DNA of 64,000 nucleotides, taken from positions 51,675,069 through 51,739,068 of the forward strand of contig OY747712.1 in the NCBI GenBank assembly GCA_963556495.2, given 5' to 3'. Every line of letters begins with the position of its first letter. Position 1 is the stretch's first letter. Position numbers and translations under genes: made by a program. The notes beneath the pieces were generated by a model that was given only the letters and a program-made list of their open reading frames with translations, did no database searches and had not been told where the DNA came from. This stretch comes from Valencia hispanica (Eukaryota; Chordata; Actinopteri; Cyprinodontiformes; Valenciidae). Below are positions 50,885-61,899 of this stretch, one piece after another.

Positions 50885-52683
50885 AAGTAAATATGAATCC
50901 TAATTTGCACATTCGAATTACATGGATGAAAAATTCTGGTCAAATCAGTGGGGCGACAAAGTTATATTTAGTCATGTCACAAACAGATCGGCAGGAGTAG
51001 CCATACTTCTTAACAACTTCCGTGATAAAATTTTGAGCACAAACAGAGACCCTTTAGGTCACTGGTTGATTTGAGTTCTTGAAGCAAATTAGGATTTTCT
51101 AATCCTATGAAACGTTAATGGATACAACAATTTTAACCAGAACAAAAGAATTATTTCTGAAATCACACAGACAGTCAAAGATCTTTTTAAAGGCATCCTA
51201 CCGGAAACTATCTTTGGTGGTGATTATAATATGGTAATGGACGAATGGCTTGATAGGTATCCTTCAAAATACCAAACACATTTTTATAATCCTTTGTTGC
51301 CTGACTTTTGTAGTGTGTTTAATTTGAAAGACATAATAATACACTTTATTTATAAAGCACTTTTCATACAAAAAAAATGCAGTTCAAAGTGCTTTAGAGA
51401 ATAAAAATCCCCCCCACACAAGTTTAAGCATGAACACAATTATACTACCCTCCCCCCAATCCTATTCCCATGTGCGGACACATTCAGGAGCAACATTAAA
51501 AGGATATTAAAATAGAAAATAAGATGGACAGTGGGCTGAGTACAGATGAGCCAGGTTAGATAAGGAAACGTCATCTAGGGAGCCATCTGCACCGGCAGCA
51601 GCGGATCAACAACAGCAGCTGAGGCACTGACCCAGGGCGTCCATAGGAGAGGAGGCCAGGATCATGACCTCCACCCAAGCACCACCTGGAGAGCACCCAG
51701 GCAGCTACAGCTGACCACTGCTCCGGGGGCAGAGGGCTCCCATAGAGGAAGCACTGGAACGATGTGTCTATGTTTTTATCTGTGTAAAACAACAGGCTAA
51801 CATGTTAAAATACACAAATAAATAGATTGATAGGTAAATTAATTAATAAAATAAAACTAGAAAAATACAAGACCCAGTAGTAAAACACTGATCAATAAAA
51901 GTAAGTAAAACATGAAAAGCAAATAGACAGGCAGTAAATAGTAATCAGTTAATTAAAAGCTCGGCTAAAAAGGTGAGTCTTGAGCCTACTTTTAAAAACA
52001 TGAATGTTCTCTGCGGCCCTGAGGTCCTCTGGCAGCCTGTTCCAGAGGTGAGGGCGTATTAGTAATCCAGACACCCAAAATTTTACATGGATCAAAGCTG
52101 ATGGAACAGGTAAATCTATAATTGATTTTTGGTTAGTGTCAGGTATTGGACCAGGTCTTGAATCAACTGCATCAATTTCAGCAGCACCTTTTACAGATCA
52201 TTGCCAAATTAAGTTTTAATTTCCAAGGAAATCTTTAAATTCTACAGTAACTTGTTCTTGTCCTCTCATTTATCCTCAGATGTCTTCTTTGTTAATGAAA
52301 GGGTCCACAGTACTGATGAATGTTTCAAAAGTATTTGTGAAGCAGATATCAGAATGGAAGAAATTGAAATGGCTATAAAAAGCTTACCACGGAATAAATC
52401 AACCGGCTCAGATGTTCTAACTAGCAATTTCTATAGGCATTTCTGGGAACATCTTAAAGACATCCTTTTCAATATGCTAAAAGAAATATCTGAAACCCAC
52501 ATGCTTCCTACCACCATGAAGCAGGGAACAATCACACTCATCCCCAAACCTGGAAAAGATCATAGATAAATTGATCATCTTAGATTTATAATTTTGCGCA
52601 ATAATAATTATAAAATTTTAACACATATATATGCAAACAGAATAAAATTTGGGATCAATCAAATTACATCAGAAACACAATCT
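50885..52683 (+). pseudogene. L1/Tx1-type ORF2 fragments (endonuclease and RT N-terminus)
   Basis: Readable pieces are WGDKVIFSHVTNRSAGVAIL, RIISEITQTVKDLFKG, FGGDYNMVMDEWLDRYPSKY and FCSVFNLKDI before the insertion at 51335; then NPDTQNFTWIKADGTGKS, IDFWLVSGIG and FTDHCQIKF after it. The frame 52252-52569 encodes ADIRMEEIEMAIKSLPRNKS, TGSDVLTSNFYRHFWEHLKD and GTITLIPKPGKD, the L1-type RT start; then YKILTHIYANRIKF and ITSETQSG. Many stops and shifts are present. The GDYN and TDHC endonuclease motifs are still visible. Confidence 0.75.
51335..52062 (-). mobile_element. L2-group LINE 3' end (family L2-d, copy 2)
   Basis: On the minus strand, 52060-51960 encodes RPHLWNRLPEDLRAAENIHV, FKSRLKTHLFS, the canonical end of an L2/CR1-group ORF2. 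The 3' UTR then shares its G+C-rich block with 31845-32505 (the complement of GCACCTGGAGAGCACCCAGG appears in both) and ends with AAATAAAGTGTATTATT. It interrupts the L1/Tx1-like endonuclease. Confidence 0.8.
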
Positions 52684-52733
52684 GGGAGGCTGGCGACGAG
52701 GAACCAAGGCCATGGCGGCCGGCAGCAGAGCAG

Positions 52734-53006
52734 AACCTTGTGTCTAGGAGACCGGCGGCGGAACAGAACCTTGTGTCTAGGAGGCCGGCGGCAGAGCTGA
52801 ACCTTGTGTCTAGGAGCCCGGCGGCAGAGCTGAACCTTGTGTCTAGGAGCCCGGCGGCAGAGCTGAACCTTGTGTCTAGGAGCCCGGCGGCAGAGCTGAA
52901 CCTTGTGTCTAGGAGCCCGGCGGCAGAGCTGAACCTTGTGTCTAGGAGCCCGGCGGCAGAGCTGAACCTTGTGTCTAGGAGCCCGGCGGCAGAGCTGAAC
53001 CTTGTG
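52734..53006. repeat. 33-bp minisatellite, about nine units
   Basis: The unit GAACCTTGTGTCTAGGAGCC plus CGGCGGCAGAGCT recurs every 33 bp, from about 52734 to 53006. Units 3-8 are almost identical; units 1, 2 and the last are variant. Because 33 is a multiple of three, frames stay open on both strands (11-residue repeats such as AAELNLVSRSP on plus, RAPRHKVQLCR and GLLDTRFSSAA on minus). None of these is supported as a gene. Confidence 0.95.
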
Positions 53007-53689
53007 GTTTGAAGGCCAGCGACATAAAAAAGGGCGCCACAATGACACATAGAGGACCCTCGGGAGGAAAGCGTAGAGGACCCTCGGGAGGGAAACGCAG
53101 AGCACCCTCGGAAGGGAAGCGTAGAGGCATGGCGACGAAACCGGGGGCGTGTCCCTGTGGACACCCTGGGCGGAGTCAGGAACCAGAGGCGTGTCCTCCA
53201 GGACACCCCCTACGGAGACCAAAGCAGGAGTGTGGCGTCGTTGCCTCAAACAAAGTTCCCAACATGCCGGGGTCATCCCTAAATTGGGTGAAGAGCTGAG
53301 TAAACTCCTCATCAGACACCGCGCTCCAAAAAGAGTCCAGAGGAGGAGTGGAAGGCGGGGCTTGAGGCTGGCTGGGAGCCGGGACTGGAGACTGGTCACG
53401 CCGGCTTTGAGCAGGGAGCGGACCCCGGAAATGCGGATGCAGGCAGGTAGCATCTGCAGCCGGCGGCTCGCAGCTTCGAGAAACCGGGGTAGGAGGTGGG
53501 TCGTGCCGGTTAGGAACAAGGAGTGGGCCCCGGAAGCCCGGGTGCAGGCGGTTAGCGTCTGCAACCGGCTTGCGGCTCCGGAGAACCAGGACCAGAGCTT
53601 GGGTGTTCTGGAGGCTGTGGTGCTGGACAAGCGTCCGGGGGACCGTGAAGTTGGCCACCGGAACCTCCTGGAAGGCTGTGGGACCAGGC

Positions 53690-53756
53690 TGTGGGAGCAG
53701 GCTGTGGGAGCAGGCTGTGGGAGCAGGCTGTGGGAGCAGGCTGTGGGAGCAGCCCG
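53690..53756. repeat. 13-bp tandem repeat
   Basis: Five tandem copies of GCTGTGGGAGCAG lie within the same LTR-like element. Confidence 0.9.
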
Positions 53757-54261
53757 TGGACGGCGACGACGGCGGCTGGAAAACTCAGGAGCGGGAGTAA
53801 GGACCGCTTCGTAACTCTGTGGCCCTACGCAACGGGAGGACAGTAGGCCAGACTGGTGCCGACAAAAGGCGAGTCCTCCACCAAGCCTTGGCTGCAGCAC
53901 AAATTGACCGGTTCCCTCCATTCCTCCTCCGTATGTTCATACTCCGCTGGGTCCAGTTGGTCAGATCGTTCTGTCATGTGTTGCGGGATAGAGGACCTAA
54001 ATGCGGAGTGGCGTTTAAGTATTTAATAATAGTCCAGAAGGTCAGACTGAGGTACGAACACGGAACTGGACGAAGACAGACTTGGGAACATAAGACGACA
54101 ACCTGACAAGGACTGGGAAACACAACTGGGCTTAAAAGGGCTGAGGGATAAAAGAGAGACTGATTAGAGAGACGAGAAACACCTGGAGACAATAAGACAG
54201 ACTGACACTGAAGGAAACAGGGAGTGATAGAGATGGGGAGAAAGTCACACTGTGACAATAA

Positions 54262-54645
54262 TATACTGTTTGGTTATTTTTAACCAACAAGTACTCTGGT
54301 CAATTGTATTAACTACAATAGCTCACTGCTAGATATTTGCCATTATTTATAATGTTAATAAAGTTGGACACTCTAGAAAGTCATGCCCATTAATGGCCAG
54401 ACGGCACATTTCTACCTTTTATTCTAAAGTACTCATACTAACCAGTCACATTCTGTTGGTGTTTGATACTCCATTCATTAAAAATATAATAAACAACAGA
54501 AAGAAGCTAAAAAAGACTAAGAACTAACTTGTGCAATGGAGAACAGCAGAGACCAGCGTCGACCGTACATCCCAGGCCAAACTGGAGCTTTGATCGTGAT
54601 TGGTTGATTTAGTTGCCCTGACAACCCCAATCCCTCCGCCCCATA
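54262..54645 (-). repeat. Unnamed repeat, segment B (copy 2, inverted)
   Basis: The reverse complement matches segment B of copy 1 (47300-47690): GGATTGGGGTTGTCAGGGCA, GCTCCAGTTTGGCCTG, TTTATTATATTTTTAATGAA and CTTTCTAGAGTG are shared, with small indels. Confidence 0.75.
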
Positions 54646-54649
54646 CCCC

Positions 54650-54952
<303 letters not shown>

Positions 54953-54954
54953 TA

Positions 54955-55150
54955 GCCCTTTGGCCGTGATGTCATCGTTGAGGTCACAATTGATGTCACC
55001 ATTAGTTGCCACGGACGAATAGGAGTGTGTTGGGGGTCACTGCTAGGATTGCTGGGAAATGTGATCTGCTCAGTCCATCTTTGAAATGACTCCCAGCCAT
55101 CCAACAGTCTGTTCAGTTCATCTTATGAAAAATGGAATCACAACACTGCT
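54955..55150 (+). repeat. Unnamed repeat, segment A (copy 2)
   Basis: Matches 47055-47235 in the same orientation: GCCCTTTGGCCGTGATGTCA, GGAGTGTGTTGGGGGTCAC and CAACAGTCTGTTCAGTTCAT are shared. A 15-bp tandem duplication around GATGTCACC distinguishes it. Confidence 0.75.
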
Positions 55151-55470
55151 AACGGGGAGCTGGAAGCAAATTCTGCTGAGAATCCTGGTACAAATTGGAA
55201 TTGTATTATTGTTATTTGCATTATTTACCTCTTGTTATTTATTTTTTTATTTATTTACTTATTTACCTCTTGTGTTCTACCCTACCTCATGAAGGTCCTC
55301 ACCAGCGCAGTTACCGTTGCAGTCAATGATATGCTACTTCAAGAACACTGAGATCTCTCTATTGTACTTTTAGCCCATGATCAAGATTATTAGGATGACT
55401 ATAATTAACTTGACAATGTGAATTACGATGACTTGTGATGTTGATGTAGAAAAACCTTTTTGAAGTTATG
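55151..55470. other. Unassigned stretch
   Basis: T-rich sequence (CTTGTTATTTATTTTTTTAT and neighbours) with no domain or RNA gene. Confidence 0.35.
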
Positions 55471-55632
55471 TATGTTGATGTTAAGCTAAACGTGTTCAAA
55501 TAAGCACTACAAGAGATCATCCCTACCCACAGAAATCAGCATCTACAACAAATCTTTGAAGGAAGTTACAACAACATTTAATTTCCCTTTGGGATTAATA
55601 GAGTAATTTTGAATTTGAATTTGAATTTGAAT
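55471..55632 (+). mobile_element. Rex1-like LINE, 3' tail
   Basis: AGCATCTACAACAAATCTTT, then AACATTTAATTTCCCTTTGG GATTAATAGAGTA and (TTTGAA)n form a Rex1-type 3' end. Confidence 0.6.
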
Positions 55633-56250
55633 AAATGATAAACAGGAGGGAAATGTAAGAAGAAAAATGATAGATAAATGTATTTATTTTGCTATGCTTA
55701 TGGAGAAATATTAGAGGTGTTTAACCCTGACAAGATTTTATTTTAATCTGACCTGAAGGAGCCAGGAGATCTTTTGAAGGTTAGTGCACACTGTAAGAGG
55801 AACCCTCGGCTCTTACTGAGATTGTCATAGCTCTTAGGTTTTGTGTTTAAACTTAATTGTTTTTCTTATTTGGTTTAATTATCACTTTAATGTATTATTT
55901 GGTATTTATTTTATGGCACTTCCTTGTTTTAATTTTCCCTTCATACTCTTAGATGTTTTCTGTCATGGTTCTCAGGTGTTTGTGTTTTTGTTAGTTATTT
56001 TCCTTATTTAGTTCTATTATGGTGTTTAGTTATTCTTTGTTTTTACTTGTTATTTCTGCACTTTCTTGTTTCCATATTTCTCCTTGTTCTTAGATGTTTT
56101 TCACCCTTTGCTCCTTTCTATTTTGTATTCCTCTTTAGTATTATCCTCTGTCTAGTCCTTATGTTTTGCTCCTAGTCTTCCTCCCAGTTTCCCTAGCCAT
56201 TCTGCCTTCCATCCCAGCTGCTAATTAGTTTCACCTGCTCACTCCCTCTC
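55633..56250. other. Unassigned T-rich stretch
   Basis: Long pyrimidine-rich sequence with repeated CTTGTT..TTTCTCCTTG-like phrases. From about 55960 it starts TGTCATGGTTCTCAGGTGTT and could be part of a solo LTR, but I see no target duplication and no match elsewhere in the window. Confidence 0.3.
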
Positions 56251-56382
56251 TTCTTCTTCTTCTTCTTCTTTTTGTTTAAATGGCGGGTGGCATCCAACTT
56301 AAGGTGCATTACCGCCACCTACTGTGCAGGAGTGTGAGTCGAAGTGAGGAGTAAAAAAAAAACACAAAAAACACACAAAAAA

Positions 56383-59300
56383 CTACATTCTATTAACTAA
56401 CTTACTTTTCCTAAGAAACTCTAACACTAATTTATAAATTTTATTATTTCCATTCAATACAGTTTTTAAATTCCAATCTCCATATCCTTTAATTTTTAAC
56501 TTATCTTTTAATATTTCTCTAATTACTTTATACTTACTACAAAAACACAATACATGCTCTACAGTTTCCCTTTCTTTCCCACACTCACACAAACCTGTTT
56601 GGTGTTTTCCCATAATATACAAAGTGCTATTTAATCCCGAATGTTCTATCCTTAGTCTTGATATTATTGTTTGCTCTCTATTATTAAACTCCTCTATCTT
56701 CATCTTACCTACTTCTTTCTGTATATTAAATAAATGTCTTCCCTTTTTTTCTTTTATCCACTTTTCCTGCCATTCATTCATAATTTTTACCTTAATTATA
56801 GACTTCACTTCTTTTCTACTAAAAGGAATCTCTATTCCTGTTTCCAACTTTATCGCTTGTTTCGCGTAATAATCTGCTATTTCATTTCCTTCTACCCCTC
56901 TGTGCGCTGAAACCCACATGAATCTTATTTCAATTCCTAATTTATTTAATCTAAATAGGCATTCAAATATTTCTAGAATAATATCAACTCTGTTTTCATT
57001 TGTTCTTGAGTTAATTGTTAACAAAACTGATAATGAATCTGTACATATTATACTTTTTTTAACTCTATTTTGCTGAATCCAATCTAAACTAAAATAAATT
57101 GCCAACATTTCAACTGTAAAAACTGATATTCCATCTGGTGTTCTTATTTTTTTCCCTTTTCCAACCTCAGGAATATAAAAAGAAAAACCTGTTCTCCCAC
57201 TTTGAGACCCTTTTGATCCATCTGTATATATTGGTATATAGTTTTTATGTATACTATTTAATCTATTATTTATAATATTATCCCAATTTCCTTTTCCCTT
57301 ATTTATATCTATCATATTTTTAAAATAAAAGTCAATATAACACCTAGGAAAAATCCATTTAGGAGTCACTGAATATAAATATTTTTTTATAAATCTAATA
57401 TCATTTATTTTATAAATTTCTGCTAATTTGTTTGCTTTTTCTAACATACTATCACATTTTTCATTTTCCCTATATAAATACATATCGTTTTTGATCATAT
57501 GTTCATCCTTTGAACATCCTTTAATACTAACCCAATAATTTAATAAATTGTATTTAAATCTTAGTCCTATTGGCATTTCTCCCATTTCAACCTGTAAAGA
57601 TACTATAGGAGATGTTTTTATTGCTCCACAACATATTCTCAGTGCCTGATTTTGTATTCTTTCAATCCTCATTAATAATGTTTTACATGCAGAGCTACAT
57701 ACAATACTTCCATAATCTATTACTGATCTTATCATTGTTATATATATTTGCTTTAATGCTTTTGCACTAGCCCCCCAATCATTACCCTTTAGACACCTCA
57801 TTATATTTATTACTTTTTTACATCTTTCCTCAATTTTTATTATATTTTCCTTCCAAGTTAACTTACTGTCAAAAATAACCCCCAAATATTTAAAACTCTT
57901 TACCTGTTCTATGTTCTCTCCATATAGTTTAAGATTAATTTCCACATTTCTTTTCTTTGTAAACACCAAGCTTTTTGTTTTATCAACTGAGAATTTAAAA
58001 CCCCAATCATACGACCATTTTTCTACTTTTGATATTTCTTCTTGTAATTTCTTTTGCACATGTTTTATATTTCTTCCCCTTTTCCACAATGCTCCATCAT
58101 CCGCAAATAATGCCCTTCCAAAATCATACCCTATATTTTCATATACATCATTTATCATAATAGTAAACAATATTGGACTGATTATACTGCCTTGAGGTGT
58201 TCCATTTTCTACTAAAGAACTTTTTGATACTTTATCTCCTTTCTTTACTTGAATATATCTACTGAATAAAAAATTATTAACCCAATTATGAACTCTTCCT
58301 TTTATTCCCAATCTCTTTAATTTTATTAGTAACCCTTCCTTCCAAACCATATCATAAGCCTTTTCAATATCAAAAAATACTACAACTAAACTTTCTTTAT
58401 TTTTCTGCGCATTTCTAATTTCATTTTCTAAATAAACAATTGGATCCATTGTACTTCTACCTTTTCTAAAACCACTTTGATATTTTGTAATCAATTTTTT
58501 ACTTTCAAGATAATAATTTAATCTCTCTGTAATCATTCTTTCCATAATTGTTCCTATATGCGATGTAAGAGCTATTGGTCTATAATTTTCCGGATTAGTT
58601 GATTCTTTTCCTGGTTTCAATATAGGTATAATTATTGCCTCTTTCCAATTTTTTGGTATTATTCCCTCTATCCAAACTTTATTATATAAATTCAACAACC
58701 TCATTCTCATTTTATTCCCTAAATGTTTAATCATCCCATAAGTAATTTTATCATTACCTGGTGCCGTATTTTTACTTTTCCCTAAAGCTTCTTCTAACTC
58801 AATCATATTAAAAGGAATATCTAATACTGACATTTTACTACTTTCTTCATTCACTACCTCATATTTTTTCCTAGTTTCCTCCCTTTTATTCCTTCTATCT
58901 TCTGATAAATTATTATTACTATTTATTTTAACAAATGTCTTAGCTAAAATTTCTGCTTTTACTTCATTTTTAACAATTATATCATCTTTTATTTTTAAAG
59001 CTGAATAACTCCTCTCTCTGTATATTCCTTTCATTTTCTTAATCATTCCCCAAACTTCACTTACTTGAGTTGTTCTTCCGATTTTATCACAAAAATCTCT
59101 CCAACTTTTCCTTTTAGCATTTTTTATTGTTTTTCTTACCTCTGCTTGCAATCTTTAATATTTTATTAAATTTTCATAATTATGATTCTTTTTTAATTCT
59201 TTCATACTCTTATTTCTTTCTTTAATTACTTTTTCACATTCATCATTCCACCAAGGCACATTTTTCTTTTTCATATTCCCTTTACTTTTTGTAATTGTTT

Positions 59301-60120
59301 TATCTGCTGCTTCAATAATTATTTTTCTAAAAGTTTTTTCTACCATTTCTACACTATTTTCCATATTTATTTTATCTTGATTCTTTTCACATATACTTTT
59401 AAATTTATCCCAATTTGCCTTTCTAAAAACCCACCTTTCTTCTCTAACTTCAGTTTTTGAATCCCTAAATCCTACAATCCTAATCAAAATTGGATAATGA
59501 TCACTGCCCATCAAATTTTCCTGAACCTCCCATTCGCTTTTCCCAGCCAATTCACTTGAAGACAACGTAATGTCTATTGCCGAAATGTATCCTGTATTAA
59601 CATCTATTCTTGTTCCTTTTCCATCATTCAAACATACCAAATTTATTTCATCCATTATTTCTTCAATTACCTCACCATTTAAATCTGTTTTTATTCCTCC
59701 CCATACTGTATTATGTGCATTAAAATCACCACATATCAATACATTTTTACAATCTTTTTCTAGCATCATTTTTATTTAATTTATTTCTAATTTCTTACAT
59801 GGATTATAATAATTTACTATATATAAATTTCCACTATCTGTATATATTTCTATTCCTATAAATTCTTCTTCCTTCCCTATTTTGACAACTCTACAATTTA
59901 AATTATTCTTAATAAAAGTTGCACATCCTCCTCCTTTACCATTTTCTCTATCTTTTCTAATTATATTGTATGATAATAATTTAAAATCTAATTTTTTATT
60001 TAACCATGTCTCCTGAATACATATAATTTCTGGTTTTTCTATTTGATCTTCTACCCATCTTTTTAATTCCTGTCCGTTAGCTATTAAACTTCTTGCATTC
60101 CATTGCAGTATTAAAACCAT
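56383..60120 (-). pseudogene. I-clade LINE ORF2: endonuclease, RT, RNase H; two nonsense codons
   Basis: One continuous frame of about 1245 codons from the ATG at 60120 is broken only by TAA at 59776-59778 and TAA at 59155-59157. Endonuclease: LILQWNARSLIANGQELKRW, ICIQETWLNKKL, GKGGGCATFIKNN, VLICGDFNAHNTVWGG and NLMGSDHYPILIRI. RT: IIPILKPGKESTNPENYRPI, YQSGFRKGRSTMDPIVYLEN, VVFFDIEKAYDMVWKEGLLI, NGTPQGSIISPILFTIMIND, and the box GRALFADDGALWKRG. RNase H: PIYTDGSKGSQSGRTGFSFY, VEMLAIYFSLDW, ICTDSLSVLL and WVSAHRGVEGNEIADYYAKQ. It ends with the Cys cluster GLCECGKERETVEHVLCFCS. All catalytic motifs look intact. Confidence 0.92.
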
Positions 60121-60929
60121 TTATCCTGATCCACCACCTTCTTGATTTGACTGAGTACTTAAGTTTTGTCTGATTTCCTCCCATGATAACTCGCTCAAGT
60201 CTAAATGATTTGCTGCTGCTTTAACAATAATTTGGATTCTTTCAGTTTTAGATCTTGTCTCCATTGTAGCGTTAATAACTCCTGCAATGAAAGTTACAAG
60301 TTTTTTCAAATCTATCCAAACTTTTCCCTGCTTCTTTTCTCATTTCTTTCTTTTTTTCTTCCGTTATAATCTCCTGTTTTTTCCCAATTTTTCTCAATTG
60401 GAATACCCCATATTATTCCCTTTGGACCTTGTTCTCCTGACCCCACCTTACTCACACTAATCACTTTATGTTTCCCTACATCTTTCATTTTTCGAGCCTT
60501 CTCTCTCTGTTCCTCTGATTTACACACTATTAACAAATTTCCATCCCTCAATACTTTTGCCATTTTAATATCTCCCACTTGATTTTTCAAAATAGTTGTT
60601 AACTTAACCGGACTTATTTTGTTTATACCATTCCCCTCACTGAACCTCAGAATAATTTTGTATTCTCTTTCATCATCTTCATTACTTTCACTTAGATTCA
60701 CCTTCCTTTGTTTCTTTATCTTATCTTCATCTGACACGTATCCTCTCTTTCCTTTCAACTTTTCTTGACCAAAACTCATTTCCATGCTATCTTCACTCTC
60801 ATACTCCTCTATCTCATGACAGAGATCCCCTGAGAATGGTTCGGGCGCAGGTGAGCCCACATCTTTAAAGGCTGAAGTGTCATTGGGAACTGAAAGAGAG
60901 GCAGAATGTTTTGGTTTAGCTGCATGCAT
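60121..60929 (-). pseudogene. I-clade LINE ORF1 (gag-like), internally deleted
   Basis: From an ATG at 60929 the frame encodes an acidic N-terminus, then SNEDDEREYKIILRFSEGNG, SPVKLTTILKNQVGDIKMAK, RDGNLLIVCKSEEQREKARK and HKVISVSKVGSGEQGPKGII WGIPI, the first RNA-binding domain of this family. After a Lys/Arg-rich stretch it stops at 60312. The last part resumes at 60309 with FIAGVINATMETRSKTERIQ and ends at a TAA at 60121-60123. The CCHC zinc knuckles expected between these parts are absent, so an internal deletion is likely. Confidence 0.78.
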
Positions 60930-60960
60930 GAGAAGTCTTGTAAAGAGATCATCAAGAAGG

Positions 60961-61345
60961 TTTAGTTAAACGATTCATGCCCTGCAGAAGAATCCCTTGT
61001 TGCTGGGCCATGTTCTCAAGTGCACCTTCATGCCAACCCAGAAGGATAAATGGCAGAGCATAGGTGTTGCAGAGACTGACTGGCCAGATGGTTTTGTCAT
61101 GATTTCTCAGGGAGACTCTGGCTCAAACAAAACCCACGTACGACAAAGGAAAAATCTCCTTATTCTTTTAAAAAAGGAATGCTGCTCTGGGGTCAGCAGA
61201 GGGGATCTTCAGGAAGCGGTGGCACTGGAAGAAGAGCAAGTATGGCAGGTGAGTATAAGGCGGCAGGATTTTGGATAGGCTTCTTAGGAACACAGCGTTG
61301 AGGTGCTTATGCTGATCCAGGCTGAGGAGAACTTTGAGAATTAAC
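60961..61345. other. Unassigned stretch between I-clade LINE and L2 end
   Basis: GC content is higher than in the LINE. Two short plus-strand frames meet at about 61190-61260, where GGGATCTTCAGGAAGCGGTG and a GGCAG|GTGAGTA splice-donor-like site occur. No known exon is recognised. Confidence 0.3.
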
Positions 61346-61797
61346 ATCGACTGGGATGATCCTCCCACTAACTGAACATCCACTGTGTCCTGTTATCAAC
61401 TTTTTACTTTCTGTAACATAGAAAGTTCTCTTATATCAGATCTTCTGTTCCTTCTGTGTTTCTGCTCTGTCTTCTCAAACCCCCAGACGGTCGTGGCAGA
61501 TGGCCGCTCCTACTGAGCCTGGTTCTGTTGGAGGTTTCTTCCTGTTAAAGGGGAGTTTTTCCTCTCCACTGTCGCTACATGCTTGCTCAGTATGAGGGAT
61601 TGCTGAAGGATTGCTGTGGTTGGAAAGTCTGCATCAACGGGGCCCAACCTCACGCCAATGACTGACGCAATCTGCTGGGATTCCTTAAATAGGAAACTTT
61701 TTAACTGATTGGAATGTTTGTATAAATGTATTGAAATGACTTGCCTTGAGATGACATCTGTTGTGAATCAGTGCTATATAAATAAACTGAATTGAAC
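61346..61797 (+). mobile_element. L2 LINE (family L2-a), 3' UTR only
   Basis: A strongly 5'-truncated copy with the CATCGACTGGGATGATCCTC start, the GACGGTCGTGGCAGATGG block and the ATAAATAAACTGAATTGAA tail. It is nearly identical to 255-711, including the GCATCAACGGGGCCC phrase that is missing from the copy at 38780. Confidence 0.92.
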
Positions 61798-61899
61798 TGC
61801 CAGGAAATGTAGATCCTTAACTGAACTGTGGATTATTTACTTTTAACAAAAACAGAAAAAACTTCACATGCTTTTCTCAATATTCTTGCATCATATATA

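Larger units (their letters stand above)
47800..52683 (+). mobile_element. L1/Tx1-like LINE, interrupted and 3' truncated
   Basis: Parts in order: a 5' region with GGCGAGATGGCGGAC (47830), ORF1 remnants (48090-48500), then an L2 insertion (48775-50445), endonuclease fragments (50885-51334), an antisense L2-d insertion (51335-52062), the end of the endonuclease and the RT N-terminus (52063-52683). At 52683 it is cut in the conserved ETQSG codons by the LTR-like element. Boundaries at the 5' side are approximate. Confidence 0.68.
52684..54258 (-). mobile_element. LTR-like element with gag-like leader and minisatellite
   Basis: On the minus strand it begins TGTCACAGTGTGACTTTCTC (54258) with a roughly 270-bp LTR-like part; the internal part starts near 53975 with an ATG frame MTERSDQLDPAEYEH, ending at a stop after about 50 codons. 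A proline-rich frame (53176-53658) contains SFWSAVSDEEFTQLFTQF, then RDDPGMLGTLFE, which reads like real protein, perhaps gag- or accessory-derived. No protease, RT or integrase is present. The left end, at 52684, joins the cut L1/Tx1-like RT. Class assignment is tentative. Confidence 0.45.
56251..60960 (-). mobile_element. Near-full-length I-clade LINE, AT-rich
   Basis: The element is about 4.7 kb: ORF1 (60121-60929), ORF2 (56383-60120), and a 3' UTR with GGTGGCGGTAATGCACC ending in an (AAGAAG)n tail at 56251-56275. Its coding strand is strikingly A-rich compared with all neighbours. Damage is small: an ORF1 deletion and two in-frame stops in ORF2. Confidence 0.9.

Noticed and set aside
52734..53006. 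Regular 33-bp direct repeats resembling a CRISPR array
   Set aside because: The repeats are contiguous, without unique spacers, no cas genes are present and the genome is a vertebrate.
52659..53921. A 420-codon minus-strand ORF, the second largest single frame in its region
   Set aside because: Most of it is the 33-bp minisatellite in frame plus low-complexity Arg/Pro/Ser sequence. Competing frames are open on both strands, and it starts without a convincing ATG context.
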